From: Pseudoxanthomonas japonensis
GTDB lineage: Bacteria > Pseudomonadota > Gammaproteobacteria > Xanthomonadales > Xanthomonadaceae
Assembly (NCBI RefSeq): GCF_010093445.1
Contig: NZ_PDWW01000023.1
Location: 1-64,000, forward strand
Length of the DNA: 64,000 bases
Direction of reading: 5' to 3'
Part shown: one piece after another, positions 54,963 through 63,689 of the stretch
How positions within the stretch are numbered: position 1 is the first letter of the stretch
Layout: every line of letters starts with the position of its first letter
Translations under genes and position numbers: made by a program
The notes under the pieces: generated by a model
What the model was told of the DNA's origin: nothing
Database searches by the model: none
Seen by the model: the letters and a program-made list of their open reading frames with translations, nothing else

Positions 54963-55505
54963 ATGCGTCCCGAATCGAAACGCCTGCTCTTCAACCTGCT
55001 GGGAAACCAGGTCGTCTGGTTCATTGCTGTCATCGCCGCCGGACGCGGCCATGCCTGGCCCGGCATGCTGGCAGCGGCGGTGTTCGTCTGCCTGCACCTG
55101 TGGAGCGTCGCTCGGCCCGCGGACGAGGTCCGTCTGGTGATGCTTGCCTTGCTGTGCGGACTGGTTATCGACGGCGTGGCGTCGGCGCAGGGCTGGGTGG
55201 TCTACCGCGCCGCGACCTTCGGTGGCTCGCTGGCGCCGCCATGGATCCTGGCCTTGTGGGCATCCCTGGCGGTCACGCTCAACACCGGCATGCGGGCGCT
55301 GCAGTCGCGGCTGTGGGCGGGCGTATTGCTCGGCGGCATCGGCGGACCGCTGGCCTATCTCGCGGCGGCGCGGGGATGGCAGGCCGCGGAGTTCGCCATG
55401 CCTGCGTGGCGGGGATGGACGTGGCTCGCGACCGCGTGGGCACTGGCCTTGCCGACGCTGCTGTGGGCGGCGCGGAGGTTGGCGGCACGAACGGCAGTGC
55501 GCTGA
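54963..55505 (+). CDS. DUF2878 membrane protein
   Basis: This 180-residue protein has five to six hydrophobic spans and resembles DUF2878: FNLLGNQVVWFIAVIAAGRG at the start, VIDGVASAQGWVVY in the middle and GGPLAYLAAARGW toward the end. Function is unknown. It follows regA by 75 bp on the same strand and could be read through from the oxidase operon, but no functional link is evident. Confidence 0.82.
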   Translation: MRPESKRLLFNLLGNQVVWFIAVIAAGRGHAWPGMLAAAVFVCLHLWSVARPADEVRLVMLALLCGLVIDGVASAQGWVVYRAATFGGSLAPPWILALWASLAVTLNTGMRALQSRLWAGVLLGGIGGPLAYLAAARGWQAAEFAMPAWRGWTWLATAWALALPTLLWAARRLAARTAVR

Positions 55506-55611
55506 AGTCGAGCGCCTGCCGGTCGGGTGGATGACTACTGGCACATTCGCTATATCAAAGTTCGCAATAGCATCGTCTCCAACCTAGCGGGGGTCCCGCA
55601 GAGGGGGAGCG

Positions 55612-55977
55612 ATGAACGAACCCGACATCCACCTGAAGAAGTTCCAGAAGGAGCTCAGCGCCGGCACCGTGTCGCTGGCCCTGCTGGCGGTCCTGGCCCG
55701 CGCTGGCGAGCCGCTGTACGGCTACCTGATCGCCAAGCAGCTGGAGCGCGTCGGCGACGGTGTGCTCAGCGGCAAGCAAAGCGCGCTGTACCCGGTACTG
55801 CGCAACCTGGAAGGCGGCGGGCTGCTGGACAGCTTCGTCGAACCCTCGGTGGCGGGGCCGCCCCGCCGCTACTACCGCATCACCGAAGCAGGGCGGCAGA
55901 CCCTGCAGTCCTGGGCCGCCGCCTGGCGCGCCACCCGCGATTCCGTCGATTCCGTGCTTGAGGGGATTCCCGCATGA
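55612..55977 (+). CDS. PadR-family transcriptional regulator
   Basis: This 121-residue regulator has a PadR winged helix: FQKELSAGTVSLALLAVLARAGEPLYGYLIAKQLERVG, SGKQSALYPVLRNLEGGGLLDSF, PRRYYRITEAGRQTLQSWA. It lacks the long C-terminal helical domain of larger PadR proteins. It overlaps the next gene by 4 bp (ATGA), so the two form an operon. Small PadR proteins paired with DUF1700/sensor-domain membrane proteins are common and usually autoregulate. The GGGGGAGCG ribosome site is good. Confidence 0.88.
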   Translation: MNEPDIHLKKFQKELSAGTVSLALLAVLARAGEPLYGYLIAKQLERVGDGVLSGKQSALYPVLRNLEGGGLLDSFVEPSVAGPPRRYYRITEAGRQTLQSWAAAWRATRDSVDSVLEGIPA

Positions 55978-56894
55978 ACACCACCACCGCCCCGGGCAGC
56001 CGCCTGCCCACCACCATTCCGGAATACCTCGATCAGCTGCGCGCCGCGCTGGCCGGTGCCGACAAGGCCATGATCCAGGACGCCGTCTACGACGCGGAGG
56101 AATACCTTCGCTCTGAGCTGGCGGAGAACCCCGGCAAGTCCGAAGCCGAGGTGATCGCCTCGGTCGCCGGCAGCTATGGCGCGCCTGAGGAGGTCGCCGA
56201 CATCTATCGGGAAACCGAGGTAACGGTCGCCCGGGCGCTGCGCCCGCCGGTGCCGCCGAAGCGCAAGTCCGTGTTTGGTCGATTCTTCGGTGTCGCCGCC
56301 GATCCGCGCACGTACGGCGCGCTGTTCTACATGCTGCTGTCGGTCGTCACGGGTACGTTCTATTTCACCTGGGTCGTCACCGGCGCCAGCCTGTCGATCG
56401 GCCTGCTGATCCTGATCATCGGCATTCCGCTGCTGCTGCTGTTCCTGATGTCGGTGCGGCTGCTGTCGCTGGTGGAAGGTCGCGTGGTGGAAGTGCTGCT
56501 CGGCGAGCGCATGCCGCGCCGTCCGCTGTACACGCAGCGCGACAAGCCGTGGATGACACGCCTGAAGGAACTGTTCACCGATGGCCGCACGTGGACGGCG
56601 GCGCTGTACCTGCTGCTCATGCACCCGCTGGGCGTGCTGTACTTCTCGGTCGCCATCACGCTGCTGGCGCTGTCGCTGGGGTTGATCGCCGCACCGGTGG
56701 CGTTCTTCCTGCCCTACGGCTACGTGATGAACTTCGGCGACTGGAACCTCGTTACCGAAGCACCCTGGTTGCTGCCGCTGGCATCGGTGGTCGGTTTCAT
56801 CCTGCTGTTCGCCACCCTGCACCTGGCGCGCGTTGTCGGCATCTTCCACGGCTGGTTGGCCAAGCACCTGCTGGTGCGTACGCCGGTGGTGTGA
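55974..56894 (+). CDS. membrane protein with DUF1700-like and sensor domain
   Basis: This 306-residue protein starts with a cytoplasmic helical segment (PEYLDQLRAALAGADKAMIQDAVYDAEEYLRSEL, about residues 14-50) typical of DUF1700/HAAS partners of PadR regulators. A membrane part follows with two pairs of spans (about 115-165 and 210-290) resembling the putative sensor domain family. It probably interacts with the PadR protein whose gene overlaps its start. The signal sensed is unknown. A strong terminator follows. Confidence 0.83.
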   Translation: MNTTTAPGSRLPTTIPEYLDQLRAALAGADKAMIQDAVYDAEEYLRSELAENPGKSEAEVIASVAGSYGAPEEVADIYRETEVTVARALRPPVPPKRKSVFGRFFGVAADPRTYGALFYMLLSVVTGTFYFTWVVTGASLSIGLLILIIGIPLLLLFLMSVRLLSLVEGRVVEVLLGERMPRRPLYTQRDKPWMTRLKELFTDGRTWTAALYLLLMHPLGVLYFSVAITLLALSLGLIAAPVAFFLPYGYVMNFGDWNLVTEAPWLLPLASVVGFILLFATLHLARVVGIFHGWLAKHLLVRTPVV

Positions 56895-56911
56895 GGAGCG
56901 AGCACCGAAAC

Positions 56912-56941
56912 GAAGAAAGCCGTCCTGTGGCGGCTTTCTTC
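56912..56941 (+). terminator. rho-independent terminator
   Basis: GAAGAAAGCCG and CGGCTTTCTTC form an 11-bp perfect stem with an 8-nt loop, 18 bp after the sensor-domain gene stop. A T-rich tract lies in the stem's 3' arm. It is the clearest terminator in the window. Confidence 0.8.
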
Positions 56942-56943
56942 TT

Positions 56944-57013
56944 GTAGAGCGGAGCTTGCTCCGCTGCTCTGGTACGAGATACAGGCTGCGAAGCCGAGCA
57001 AGCTCGGCTCTAC
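56944..57013. repeat. GTAG-type REPIN
   Basis: GTAGAGCGGAGCTTGCTCCG at 56944 and the inverted CCGAGCAAGCTCGGCTCTAC ending at 57013 are the same two palindromes that build the array at 39774-40225. It lies between convergent genes, immediately after the terminator. Confidence 0.88.
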
Positions 57014-57023
57014 ATGGGTTGGG

Positions 57024-58271
57024 TCAGCCCGCGTACCTGGCGATGAAGTCGCGCACCTGCGGATACACCTGCTCGCGCCAGCGGCGGCCGCTGAAGATGC
57101 CGTAATGGCCGGCGCCCTCGACCGTCAGGTGCCTGTGGTGCGCCTTCGCGATGCCGGTACACAGGTCATGCGCGGCGGCGGTCTGGCCCTGGCCCGAGAT
57201 GTCGTCGAGTTCTCCTTCGATGCTCATCAGCGCCGTCTTCCTGATCGCGGCAGGCTTCACCAGCTCGCCGTTGACCGTCCACTTGCCTCGCGGCAGCAGG
57301 AACTCCTGGAAGACCGTGCGGATGGTGTCCAGGTAGTACTCGGCCGGCATGTCGAGCACGGCGTTGTACTCGTCGTAGAACTTGCGGTGCGATTCGGCGT
57401 CCTGCTGGTCGCCCTTCACCAGGTCGGCATAGAAATCCCAGTGCGACATGAAGTGGCGGCTGGGGTTCATCGCGATGAAGCCGGCGTGCTGCAGGAAGCC
57501 TGGATACACGCGGCGGCCTTCGCCCGGGTACGGCGACGGCACGGTATGGATCACGTTGTTCTCGAACCACGACAGCGGGTTGCGCGTGGCCAGGCTGTTG
57601 ACCTCGGTGGGGCTGCTGCGCGCGTCGATCGGGCCGCCCATCATCACCAGCGAGCGCGGCGTGGCTTCGCCGCGTGCGGCCATCAGCGACACCGCCGCCA
57701 ACACCGGCACCGTCGGCTGGCAGACGCTGATCACGTGCAGGTTGTCCGCGCCGATGTGGCGGATGAACTCCTCCACGTAGGCGACGTAGTCGTCCAGGCT
57801 GAAACTGCCCTCGGACTCGGGCACCATGCGCGCGTCCACCCAGTCGGTCACGTAGACCTTGTGGTCGCGGAGCAGCGTGCGCACCGTATCGCGCAGCAGG
57901 GTGGCGTGGTGGCCGGACAGCGGCGCGACCACCAGCACGATCGGGTCGTCCTTCAGTGCGGTGATGGTCGCGGCGTCATCGGTGTAGCGCTTGAAGCGGA
58001 GCAGGCGGCAGAACGGCTTCCTGACGATCTCCTGTTCCACCACCGGCACGGTGCGGCCTTCGACCTCGACCTCGTGGATCTCCCAGGCCGGCTTCTCGTA
58101 ATCCTTGCCGATGCGGTAGATCAGTTCGTTGCCGGCGGCGATGCGCTCGGCACCCGGCACGTTGGACAGCCAACTGGTCGGGGCGGAGAAGATGCGCGCG
58201 TTCGCTTCGGCCATGTAGGCCAGCGGCGCCATCCATGCGCGTCCGAGTTCGTGCAGTTGGTACAGGGTCAT
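57024..58271 (-). CDS. phaZ: intracellular poly(3-hydroxybutyrate) depolymerase
   Basis: This 415-residue enzyme matches intracellular PHB depolymerases of the PhaZa1 type, which break down storage polyester granules. In place of a serine lipase box it has SVCQPTVPVL, with the cysteine nucleophile characteristic of that group; DVRMVP-type and HYGIFSGRRWREQVYPQVRDFIA segments follow, the latter with the catalytic His. The N-terminus MTLYQLHELGRAWMAPL is typical. No polymer synthase gene is in the window. A methyltransferase gene lies 80 bp upstream on the same strand. Confidence 0.88.
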   Translation of the reverse strand: MTLYQLHELGRAWMAPLAYMAEANARIFSAPTSWLSNVPGAERIAAGNELIYRIGKDYEKPAWEIHEVEVEGRTVPVVEQEIVRKPFCRLLRFKRYTDDAATITALKDDPIVLVVAPLSGHHATLLRDTVRTLLRDHKVYVTDWVDARMVPESEGSFSLDDYVAYVEEFIRHIGADNLHVISVCQPTVPVLAAVSLMAARGEATPRSLVMMGGPIDARSSPTEVNSLATRNPLSWFENNVIHTVPSPYPGEGRRVYPGFLQHAGFIAMNPSRHFMSHWDFYADLVKGDQQDAESHRKFYDEYNAVLDMPAEYYLDTIRTVFQEFLLPRGKWTVNGELVKPAAIRKTALMSIEGELDDISGQGQTAAAHDLCTGIAKAHHRHLTVEGAGHYGIFSGRRWREQVYPQVRDFIARYAG

Positions 58272-58351
58272 GGCGGTCCGGAATCCCGATTTTGGTGCAC
58301 AGTGCTGCGCCGCAGCATACCCCAAAGGCAGGGTCGCCGCGCGTGGCCTGT

Positions 58352-58960
58352 TCAGGTTATCGGCCGATAATCCGCGGCCTCCAGTACCGCCACATCGCCC
58401 GCCAACCTTGGCCCCAGCCAGCAGTGGTTGCCGATGGACTGAAACCCCTCGCCATTGAAGGCCTGCCGGTACCAGGCGGCCTTGCGCGGCTGGAAGCCGT
58501 CGTGGTCGCCTTCGAATTCGTCTTCCTTCGCGAACGTCTCCAGGAACGCCACGCCACCGCACAACTCCGCCAGCCCGGGCAGGCCGCGTTTCAGTTCGCG
58601 TGTCGGCACGTAGTGCAGCACGTCGGAACACACCAGCAGGTCGGCCGGCTCGCAGGGACGCAGGTACCGGAAGTCCTCGAAGCGTGCGTAGTGCAGGTTG
58701 CGCGTGCGCCCGAAACGCCGGACGGCGTACTCGCTGGCATCGAAGCCGAGGTACTGCAGCTTCGGCCGCAGCTTCAGCAGCGGCGCGCGCCACGCGCCTT
58801 CGCCGCAGCCGATGTCGAGCACGGTGCGGATCGGACGCTCCAGGTGGTACTCGGCCACCGCCACGGCCAGCGCCACCTTGCGCGCGAGGCGTGGCGCGCC
58901 ACCGATGTCGCCGTCGCGGTACCAGCGCTGGAAGTAGTCGGCGTCGTAATGTTTGGTCAT
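58352..58960 (-). CDS. class I SAM-dependent methyltransferase
   Basis: This 202-residue soluble enzyme has the SAM-binding motif VLDIGCGEGAWRAPLL (about residues 46-61), an acidic FDASEYAV at the end of strand 2 and LLVCSDVLHYV at motif IV. The substrate is unknown. The start at 58960 (MTKHYDADYFQRWY) matches the usual opening of such enzymes; the longer open frame upstream runs through repeat-like sequence. It may be cotranscribed with the PHB depolymerase gene. Confidence 0.85.
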   Translation of the reverse strand: MTKHYDADYFQRWYRDGDIGGAPRLARKVALAVAVAEYHLERPIRTVLDIGCGEGAWRAPLLKLRPKLQYLGFDASEYAVRRFGRTRNLHYARFEDFRYLRPCEPADLLVCSDVLHYVPTRELKRGLPGLAELCGGVAFLETFAKEDEFEGDHDGFQPRKAAWYRQAFNGEGFQSIGNHCWLGPRLAGDVAVLEAADYRPIT

Positions 58961-59009
58961 CGGGCACACGAGATTCGGGATGTGGGAGAGTGAGGCAGAA
59001 GGCGTTCGC

Positions 59010-59480
59010 TCGTCATCCCAGCGGTTTTCAACAGCCGAATGGCTGGTCACGCTGGGATCCATTGTGCTGTTGCGCTGTCTGACCCGCATGGCGACAGCAG
59101 GATCAAGATGGGTTCCAGCTTACGCTGGAACGACGGGTCGCGATCCTCGACTCGAGCGGAGGCGTACCACGCCTCGACGCTGCAGCCGCGTATTTGCTCG
59201 TCATCCTGGCGAATGCCGGATCCGTCTGGCCGTTGCTTCCGTGGACGCGTGAGCACAGCGCCAGAGTCAAGCTGGTTCCAGCGTGCGCTGGAACGTCGGG
59301 ACGGAGGCAGGGCCGGGCGTTCGCGTGCAGACGTTGAAGTGCCCTTGCATCGGACCGGCGCGTGTCTGCTCGTCATCCCGGCGAATGCCGGGATCCGGGT
59401 TGCCGTTGCTCCGGGGGACGGGTGAGCGCAGCGCGAGAATCAAGATGGGCTCCAGCGTGCGTCGGAACGCCGGGGTCCCG
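59010..59480. repeat. three degenerate copies of a dispersed TCGTCATCC repeat
   Basis: The 599-bp gap before the HemJ-like gene holds three diverged copies (about 59010-59134, 59197-59300 and 59369-59475). Each opens with CTCGTCATCC(C/T)(A/G)GCG and closes with a TTCCAGC-N4-GCTGGAA type palindrome followed by CG(A/T)CGGG. The first copy has a different internal palindrome. They look like decayed miniature elements of one family. No gene was recognised among them; open frames here follow the repeats. Confidence 0.75.
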
Positions 59481-59559
59481 GCATCCCGTTCGTTGGACAG
59501 CGCTCGTGGCAGTAGCGGAGAATTCCGCCTCATCCTTCCGAGCGACGGAGTCGGCCAGC

Positions 59560-59991
59560 GTGGACAAAGCCAGCCTTTACCTGTGGGTCAAGACCTTCCA
59601 TCTCGTCTTTGTCATCGCCTGGATGGCGACGGTGTTCTACCTGCCACGCATCCTGGTCAACCTGGCCGAAACGACGGGGCAGGCCGACGTGCAGGCGCGC
59701 CTGCTGCTGATGGGGCGCCGACTGTACGGCTTCGGCCACAGCATGTTCGGCATCGCGGTGATCCTGGGTGGCGTGCTCTGGCTTTACTTCGGTATCAGCG
59801 GCGGCTGGCTGCACGCCAAGCTGACGCTGGTCGCGCTGATGCTCGCGCACTTCATCGTCACCGGCCGCTGGCTGAAGGGCGTGGCGAAGGGCAAGTCGCT
59901 GCCTTCGCCGACGGCGCTGCGCTGGTTCAACGAACTGCCGCTGTTCGCGTTGATCGCGGTGGTGTGGCTGGTACTGGCGAAGCCGTTCTGA
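59560..59991 (+). CDS. HemJ/CopD-like membrane protein
   Basis: This 143-residue protein has four spans. YLWVKTFHLVFVIAWMATVFYLPRILV, LLMGRRLYGFGHSMFG, WLHAKLTLVALMLAHFI and LRWFNELPLFALIAVVWLVLAKPF resemble the UPF0093/HemJ group, whose members oxidise protoporphyrinogen in haem synthesis, and the related CopD group. Length (about 142) agrees with HemJ. Databases often call such proteins CopD family. A GTG at 59560 is the likely start because upstream frame is repeat sequence. It ends 36 bp before the convergent phosphatase gene. Confidence 0.78.
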   Translation: MDKASLYLWVKTFHLVFVIAWMATVFYLPRILVNLAETTGQADVQARLLLMGRRLYGFGHSMFGIAVILGGVLWLYFGISGGWLHAKLTLVALMLAHFIVTGRWLKGVAKGKSLPSPTALRWFNELPLFALIAVVWLVLAKPF

Positions 59992-60027
59992 CCCACGCGC
60001 TCCGGCACTCACCGGAGCGCGCGCGAC

Positions 60028-61722
60028 TCACTTCTTCTCGAAATCCCGCGGCTTTGGCAGTTCCACCGGCACGCCGTTCGCATCGCACGTCCCGGCCGCG
60101 CACAGGCGCGCGCGCAGCGCCGGCGCGGCCTGCACGATGAAGTGGTAGATGGTGTTCTGTTCGACGGTGCCGCGTACGGCCTCGCTGCCGGGGCCGATGG
60201 CCCAGATGCCGACGTCTTCGCCTCCGTGCGATTCCGACTTCAGCGGAACCAGCGCTTCCTGCAGGTAATCGGGGTGTTCCGTGTCGACATGGCTGAGGTC
60301 GGGGCGACCCTCAGACGGTTCGACGCTGCTCGGCGCATGCAGGAAGTGCTTCGGCCCGGCGGGCTGGCGATTGCTGGCGCCGGTGTAGCCGGGGCCGTTG
60401 GCGTAGCTCAGCGTGGTGAAGGTCATGCCGGTCTGGTCACGGGCGAGATCACCCGGCGTGTCGTCTTCGCCGCCCTGGCCGCGCACCTTGCCGAGGATCG
60501 GATTGCCGCGGACCGGATAGCCGACGAAGTTGAGCGTATGCGAATGGTCGGCGGTGACCAGGATCAGCGTGTCGTCCCGCGACGTCGCATCCACCGCGGC
60601 CTGCACGGCATCCGACATCGCGACGGTTTCGTCGAGGGCGCGGTAGGCGTTGCCGTAGTGGTTGGCGTGGTCGATGCGTGCGCCTTCGACCAGCAGCACG
60701 AAGCCCTCGCGGTTGCGCGACAGAGTGCGGATGGCGACGCGCGTCAGGTCGGCCAGCGAAGGCTCGCCCTGTGCATCCTTGCGGCGGTCGTGTTCGAACT
60801 GCATGTGGTCGTACTCGAACAGGCCAAGCAATTGCGGCGCGTCGACGGCCGCTTCCAGCTGCTGCGTGTTAGTGACGTAGGCACCCTGCGGGTGCGCCTG
60901 CTTCCACTCGTCGACGAGGTTGCGGCCATCCAGGCGCTGGCCGACCTTGTCGTCCTCCTCGGGATCGCGCACGTCGACCGGCAGGAATTCGCCGCGCCCG
61001 CCACCCAGCGCGACCGTGGGGCCTTTGCCGAAGCGTGCGGCAGCGAGCAACTGCTGTGCGATGTCCTTGCAGCCCGCGGCGACCGCTTCCGGCGGCAAGT
61101 CGGTGTCGTTTTCCCAGTCGCGGTGCGAGACGTGCGCATACGTCGCGGCCGGTGTCGCATGGGTGATGCGTGCGGTGGTGACGATGCCGGTTGACAGCCC
61201 CGCGCTGTCGGCCAGCGTCAGCCAGCTGAGCAGGTCCTTGCTGCCGTCCGGCGTGCATTCGCCCTTGTGTCCGGCGGAGACGCCGATGGCGCCCATGTGC
61301 GATTTCACGCCGGTGGCGACGGCGGTCATGGTGCCGGCGGAGTCGGGCGTCTGCGAATTGGTGTTGTAGGTCTTGCTGAAGGCGGTATGCGGAAAGCGCT
61401 CCCAGCTCAGCAGGTTCTCTTCGCCGGGCGTGCCCTTGCGCTGGCCCTCGAAGATGCGCGCGGCGGCCACGGTGGTCAGGCTCATGCCGTCGCCGAGGAA
61501 GACGATGACGTTCTTCGCGCGACCCTGCATCGCGCCGTTCGACGCGGCCTTCGCCGCACCATTCCGATACCACCACTGCGGTGTCTCGCCCTGCGGGTGC
61601 GCGACGGCGGGGACATCGACGTGTGGCGCGTTGGTGCGGGAAGCCGGGGAGGACGACGTGCTGGCGCAGCCAGCCAGCGATACGGCCAGGAGCGCAGTCA
61701 GGAACGGGGGAAGCCGGTGCAT
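60028..61722 (-). CDS. exported alkaline phosphatase
   Basis: This 564-residue lipoprotein (lipobox AVSLAGC, Cys about residue 19) matches the PhoA superfamily. It has VIVFLGDGMS (77-81 metal site), the nucleophile Ser128 in TPDSAGTMTA, EGARIDHANHYGNA and TADHSHTLNF with metal-binding His/Asp. It would release phosphate from esters in the periplasm. It differs from E. coli PhoA in length and is lipid-anchored. A good ribosome site (AAGGAAA) precedes the ATG. No convincing Pho box was found upstream. Confidence 0.9.
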   Translation of the reverse strand: MHRLPPFLTALLAVSLAGCASTSSSPASRTNAPHVDVPAVAHPQGETPQWWYRNGAAKAASNGAMQGRAKNVIVFLGDGMSLTTVAAARIFEGQRKGTPGEENLLSWERFPHTAFSKTYNTNSQTPDSAGTMTAVATGVKSHMGAIGVSAGHKGECTPDGSKDLLSWLTLADSAGLSTGIVTTARITHATPAATYAHVSHRDWENDTDLPPEAVAAGCKDIAQQLLAAARFGKGPTVALGGGRGEFLPVDVRDPEEDDKVGQRLDGRNLVDEWKQAHPQGAYVTNTQQLEAAVDAPQLLGLFEYDHMQFEHDRRKDAQGEPSLADLTRVAIRTLSRNREGFVLLVEGARIDHANHYGNAYRALDETVAMSDAVQAAVDATSRDDTLILVTADHSHTLNFVGYPVRGNPILGKVRGQGGEDDTPGDLARDQTGMTFTTLSYANGPGYTGASNRQPAGPKHFLHAPSSVEPSEGRPDLSHVDTEHPDYLQEALVPLKSESHGGEDVGIWAIGPGSEAVRGTVEQNTIYHFIVQAAPALRARLCAAGTCDANGVPVELPKPRDFEKK

Positions 61723-61977
61723 CGAGTTTCCTTGTGGGACAGGGTGGTGCTTATCTTCATGACGCTGGAGCGGGTGGCGTCCTCAGTTGTCCGATCACGG
61801 ACGCCATGGGTCACCCACGGCGGGTGGTGCGGCTCTTCAGGCGCCACCGCAGGACAAGGTGCGCAATTATGCCGTCCAGGCAGTGTCCTGTTCATGACAC
61901 CCGCCATTCCGCGCGCAGGGTCGCCGGCCGCAGGGCCTTGGGCTAAGGTGGCGCGTCCACCCGTGTGAGTCCAGAGG
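61723..61977. other. divergent promoter region
   Basis: This 255-bp space separates the divergent phosphatase and symporter genes. I found no perfect operator, hairpin or coding frame. Sequences resembling one half of a Pho box exist on both strands but not in the spacing required. Confidence 0.5.
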
Positions 61978-63255
61978 ATGAAGCTTGTCTCGGCCTGGTT
62001 GAAGATCCCGTTCTGGCAGCGCGTCGTCGCCGGCTTCGTGCTGGGCGCGCTGGTGGGCTGGCTGATGGGGGCCGACGCGGAAACCTGGCTCAAGCCGCTG
62101 GGCGACCTCTACGTCACGCTGATCAAGATGATCGCGGTGCCGCTGGTGTTCTTCGCCGTGATCAATGCGGTCTCCAGCCTGCATGGACAGAAGTCCGTCG
62201 CGGCGCTCGGCGGGCGCACTTTCCTGTGGTTCGCGATCACCGCCGCGCTGGCCGTATGCGTGGGCCTGGCCGTGGGTTGGATCGTGCAGCCGGGCAAGGG
62301 GCTCACGGGTCTGATGACGGCACCCGACTACCAGGTGCGCGAAGTCCCCACGCCGGTGCAGGTGCTGCTGGACATCGTGCCGGCCAATCCGTTCAAGGCG
62401 CTGACCGACGGCAAGATCCTGCAGGTCATCTTCTTCGCCGGCCTGCTGGGCTTTGCGCTGGTCAAGCTGGGCGAGCGCAGTGCCGGACTGCGCAAGCTGG
62501 CCGGCGAGGCCAGCGACACCATGGTGCAGGTCACGCGCTTCGTGCTGGAAATGACCCCGATCGGCACGTTCGGCCTGATCGGCAGCCTGGTCGGAACCTA
62601 CGGTTTCGAGAAGCTGCTGCCGCTGGGCAGCTATATCGGCGCGCTGTACGTCGCGTGCGCGCTGCACATCGTCGTGGTGTACGGCAGCCTGTTGCTGGCG
62701 CATGGGCTGAACCCGTGGAAGTTCTTCCGCGGCGCCGCGCCCGGCATGCAGGTGGCGTTCGCCAGTTCGTCAAGCTTCGCGTCGATGCCCGTGGCGCTGC
62801 GCAGCGTCACCCACAACCTCGGGGTGGACAAGGACTACGCTGCGTTCGCCGTGCCGCTGGGCGCGAGCATCAAGATGGACGGCTGCGGCGCGATCTATCC
62901 GGCGCTGACGTCGGTCTTTGTGGCGCAGTACTTCGGCCTGGATCTGTCGGTCAACCAGTACTTCCTGATCCTGCTGGCCTCGGTGCTGGGCAGCTTCGGC
63001 ACCGCCGGCGTGCCCGGTACCGCAACGGTGATGGTCACCGTGGTGCTGAGCGCGGCCAATCTGCCGCTGGAAGGCATCGGCCTGCTGGTGGCGATCGACC
63101 GCATCCTCGACATGATGCGCACGATGACCAACGTCACCGGCCAGATGCTGGTACCCGTGCTGGTGGCGAAGGAGACCGGCCTGCTGGATCGCGAAGTCTA
63201 CGAGCGTGCGTCCAGCAACGTGGGGCTCGCGGATGAAACCGCCCCGGCGCCATGA
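61978..63255 (+). CDS. dicarboxylate/amino-acid:cation symporter
   Basis: This 425-residue carrier has about eight spans and re-entrant loops of the GltP/DctA family: LYVTLIKMIAVPLVFFAVINAVSSL, the serine-rich FASSSSFASMP loop and PLGASIKMDGCGAIYP. The last motif departs from the common NMDGTA, with Lys for Asn and Cys for Thr, so substrate or ion coupling may differ from glutamate carriers. It is followed by a GNAT gene with an ATGA overlap. Substrate unknown, likely C4-dicarboxylate or an amino acid. Confidence 0.88.
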   Translation: MKLVSAWLKIPFWQRVVAGFVLGALVGWLMGADAETWLKPLGDLYVTLIKMIAVPLVFFAVINAVSSLHGQKSVAALGGRTFLWFAITAALAVCVGLAVGWIVQPGKGLTGLMTAPDYQVREVPTPVQVLLDIVPANPFKALTDGKILQVIFFAGLLGFALVKLGERSAGLRKLAGEASDTMVQVTRFVLEMTPIGTFGLIGSLVGTYGFEKLLPLGSYIGALYVACALHIVVVYGSLLLAHGLNPWKFFRGAAPGMQVAFASSSSFASMPVALRSVTHNLGVDKDYAAFAVPLGASIKMDGCGAIYPALTSVFVAQYFGLDLSVNQYFLILLASVLGSFGTAGVPGTATVMVTVVLSAANLPLEGIGLLVAIDRILDMMRTMTNVTGQMLVPVLVAKETGLLDREVYERASSNVGLADETAPAP

Positions 63256-63689
63256 GTGACGCCGGGACGATCACGCTGGTCGAGTCCTTCCCCGACGCGG
63301 CGACGTATCGCAGTCTCCGCGTCGAGACCGGCCTGTCGCCCAAGTCGCACGAGGCTGCCGAGCGTGGCCTGGCGAACACGCTGTACGGCGTCAGCCTGGT
63401 GAAGGCGGACGAGGTGATCGGCATGGGGCGCGTGGTCGGCGACAACGGCACGGTGTTCGCCATCGTCGACATCGCGGTGCGTCGCGACCACCAGGGGCAG
63501 GGGCTGGGCAAGCGGATCATGGCGGCGCTCGATGCCTGGCTTCGTGCCAACGCGCCCGCGTCTGCCTACGTCATGCTGATCGCGGATGGAGAAGCCAAAC
63601 ATCTGTACGCGCAGTTCGGCTTCGCCGACACCGCGCCGGCGTCCATCAGCATGGCCTACGTGGCGCGCGGACCCGTCGCTGACAGTTAG
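63252..63689 (+). CDS. GNAT-family N-acetyltransferase
   Basis: This 145-residue protein has the acetyl-CoA loop RRDHQGQGLGKRIMAALDAWLR and the later LYAQFGFAD typical of GNAT enzymes. It starts 4 bp inside the symporter gene, so the pair is translationally coupled, which suggests the enzyme modifies the imported compound or a product. Its stop codon overlaps the stop of the convergent symporter gene by 3 bases. Substrate not predictable. Confidence 0.87.
   Translation: MSDAGTITLVESFPDAATYRSLRVETGLSPKSHEAAERGLANTLYGVSLVKADEVIGMGRVVGDNGTVFAIVDIAVRRDHQGQGLGKRIMAALDAWLRANAPASAYVMLIADGEAKHLYAQFGFADTAPASISMAYVARGPVADS

Noticed and set aside
55531-55560. Sigma-54 promoter before padR
   Set aside because: TGGCAC is present, but no TTGC(A/T) element follows at the required distance.
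61723-61977. Pho box upstream of the alkaline phosphatase
   Set aside because: Only isolated half-site-like sequences (CGTCATG, CTGTCCC) occur, not two direct repeats at the required spacing.
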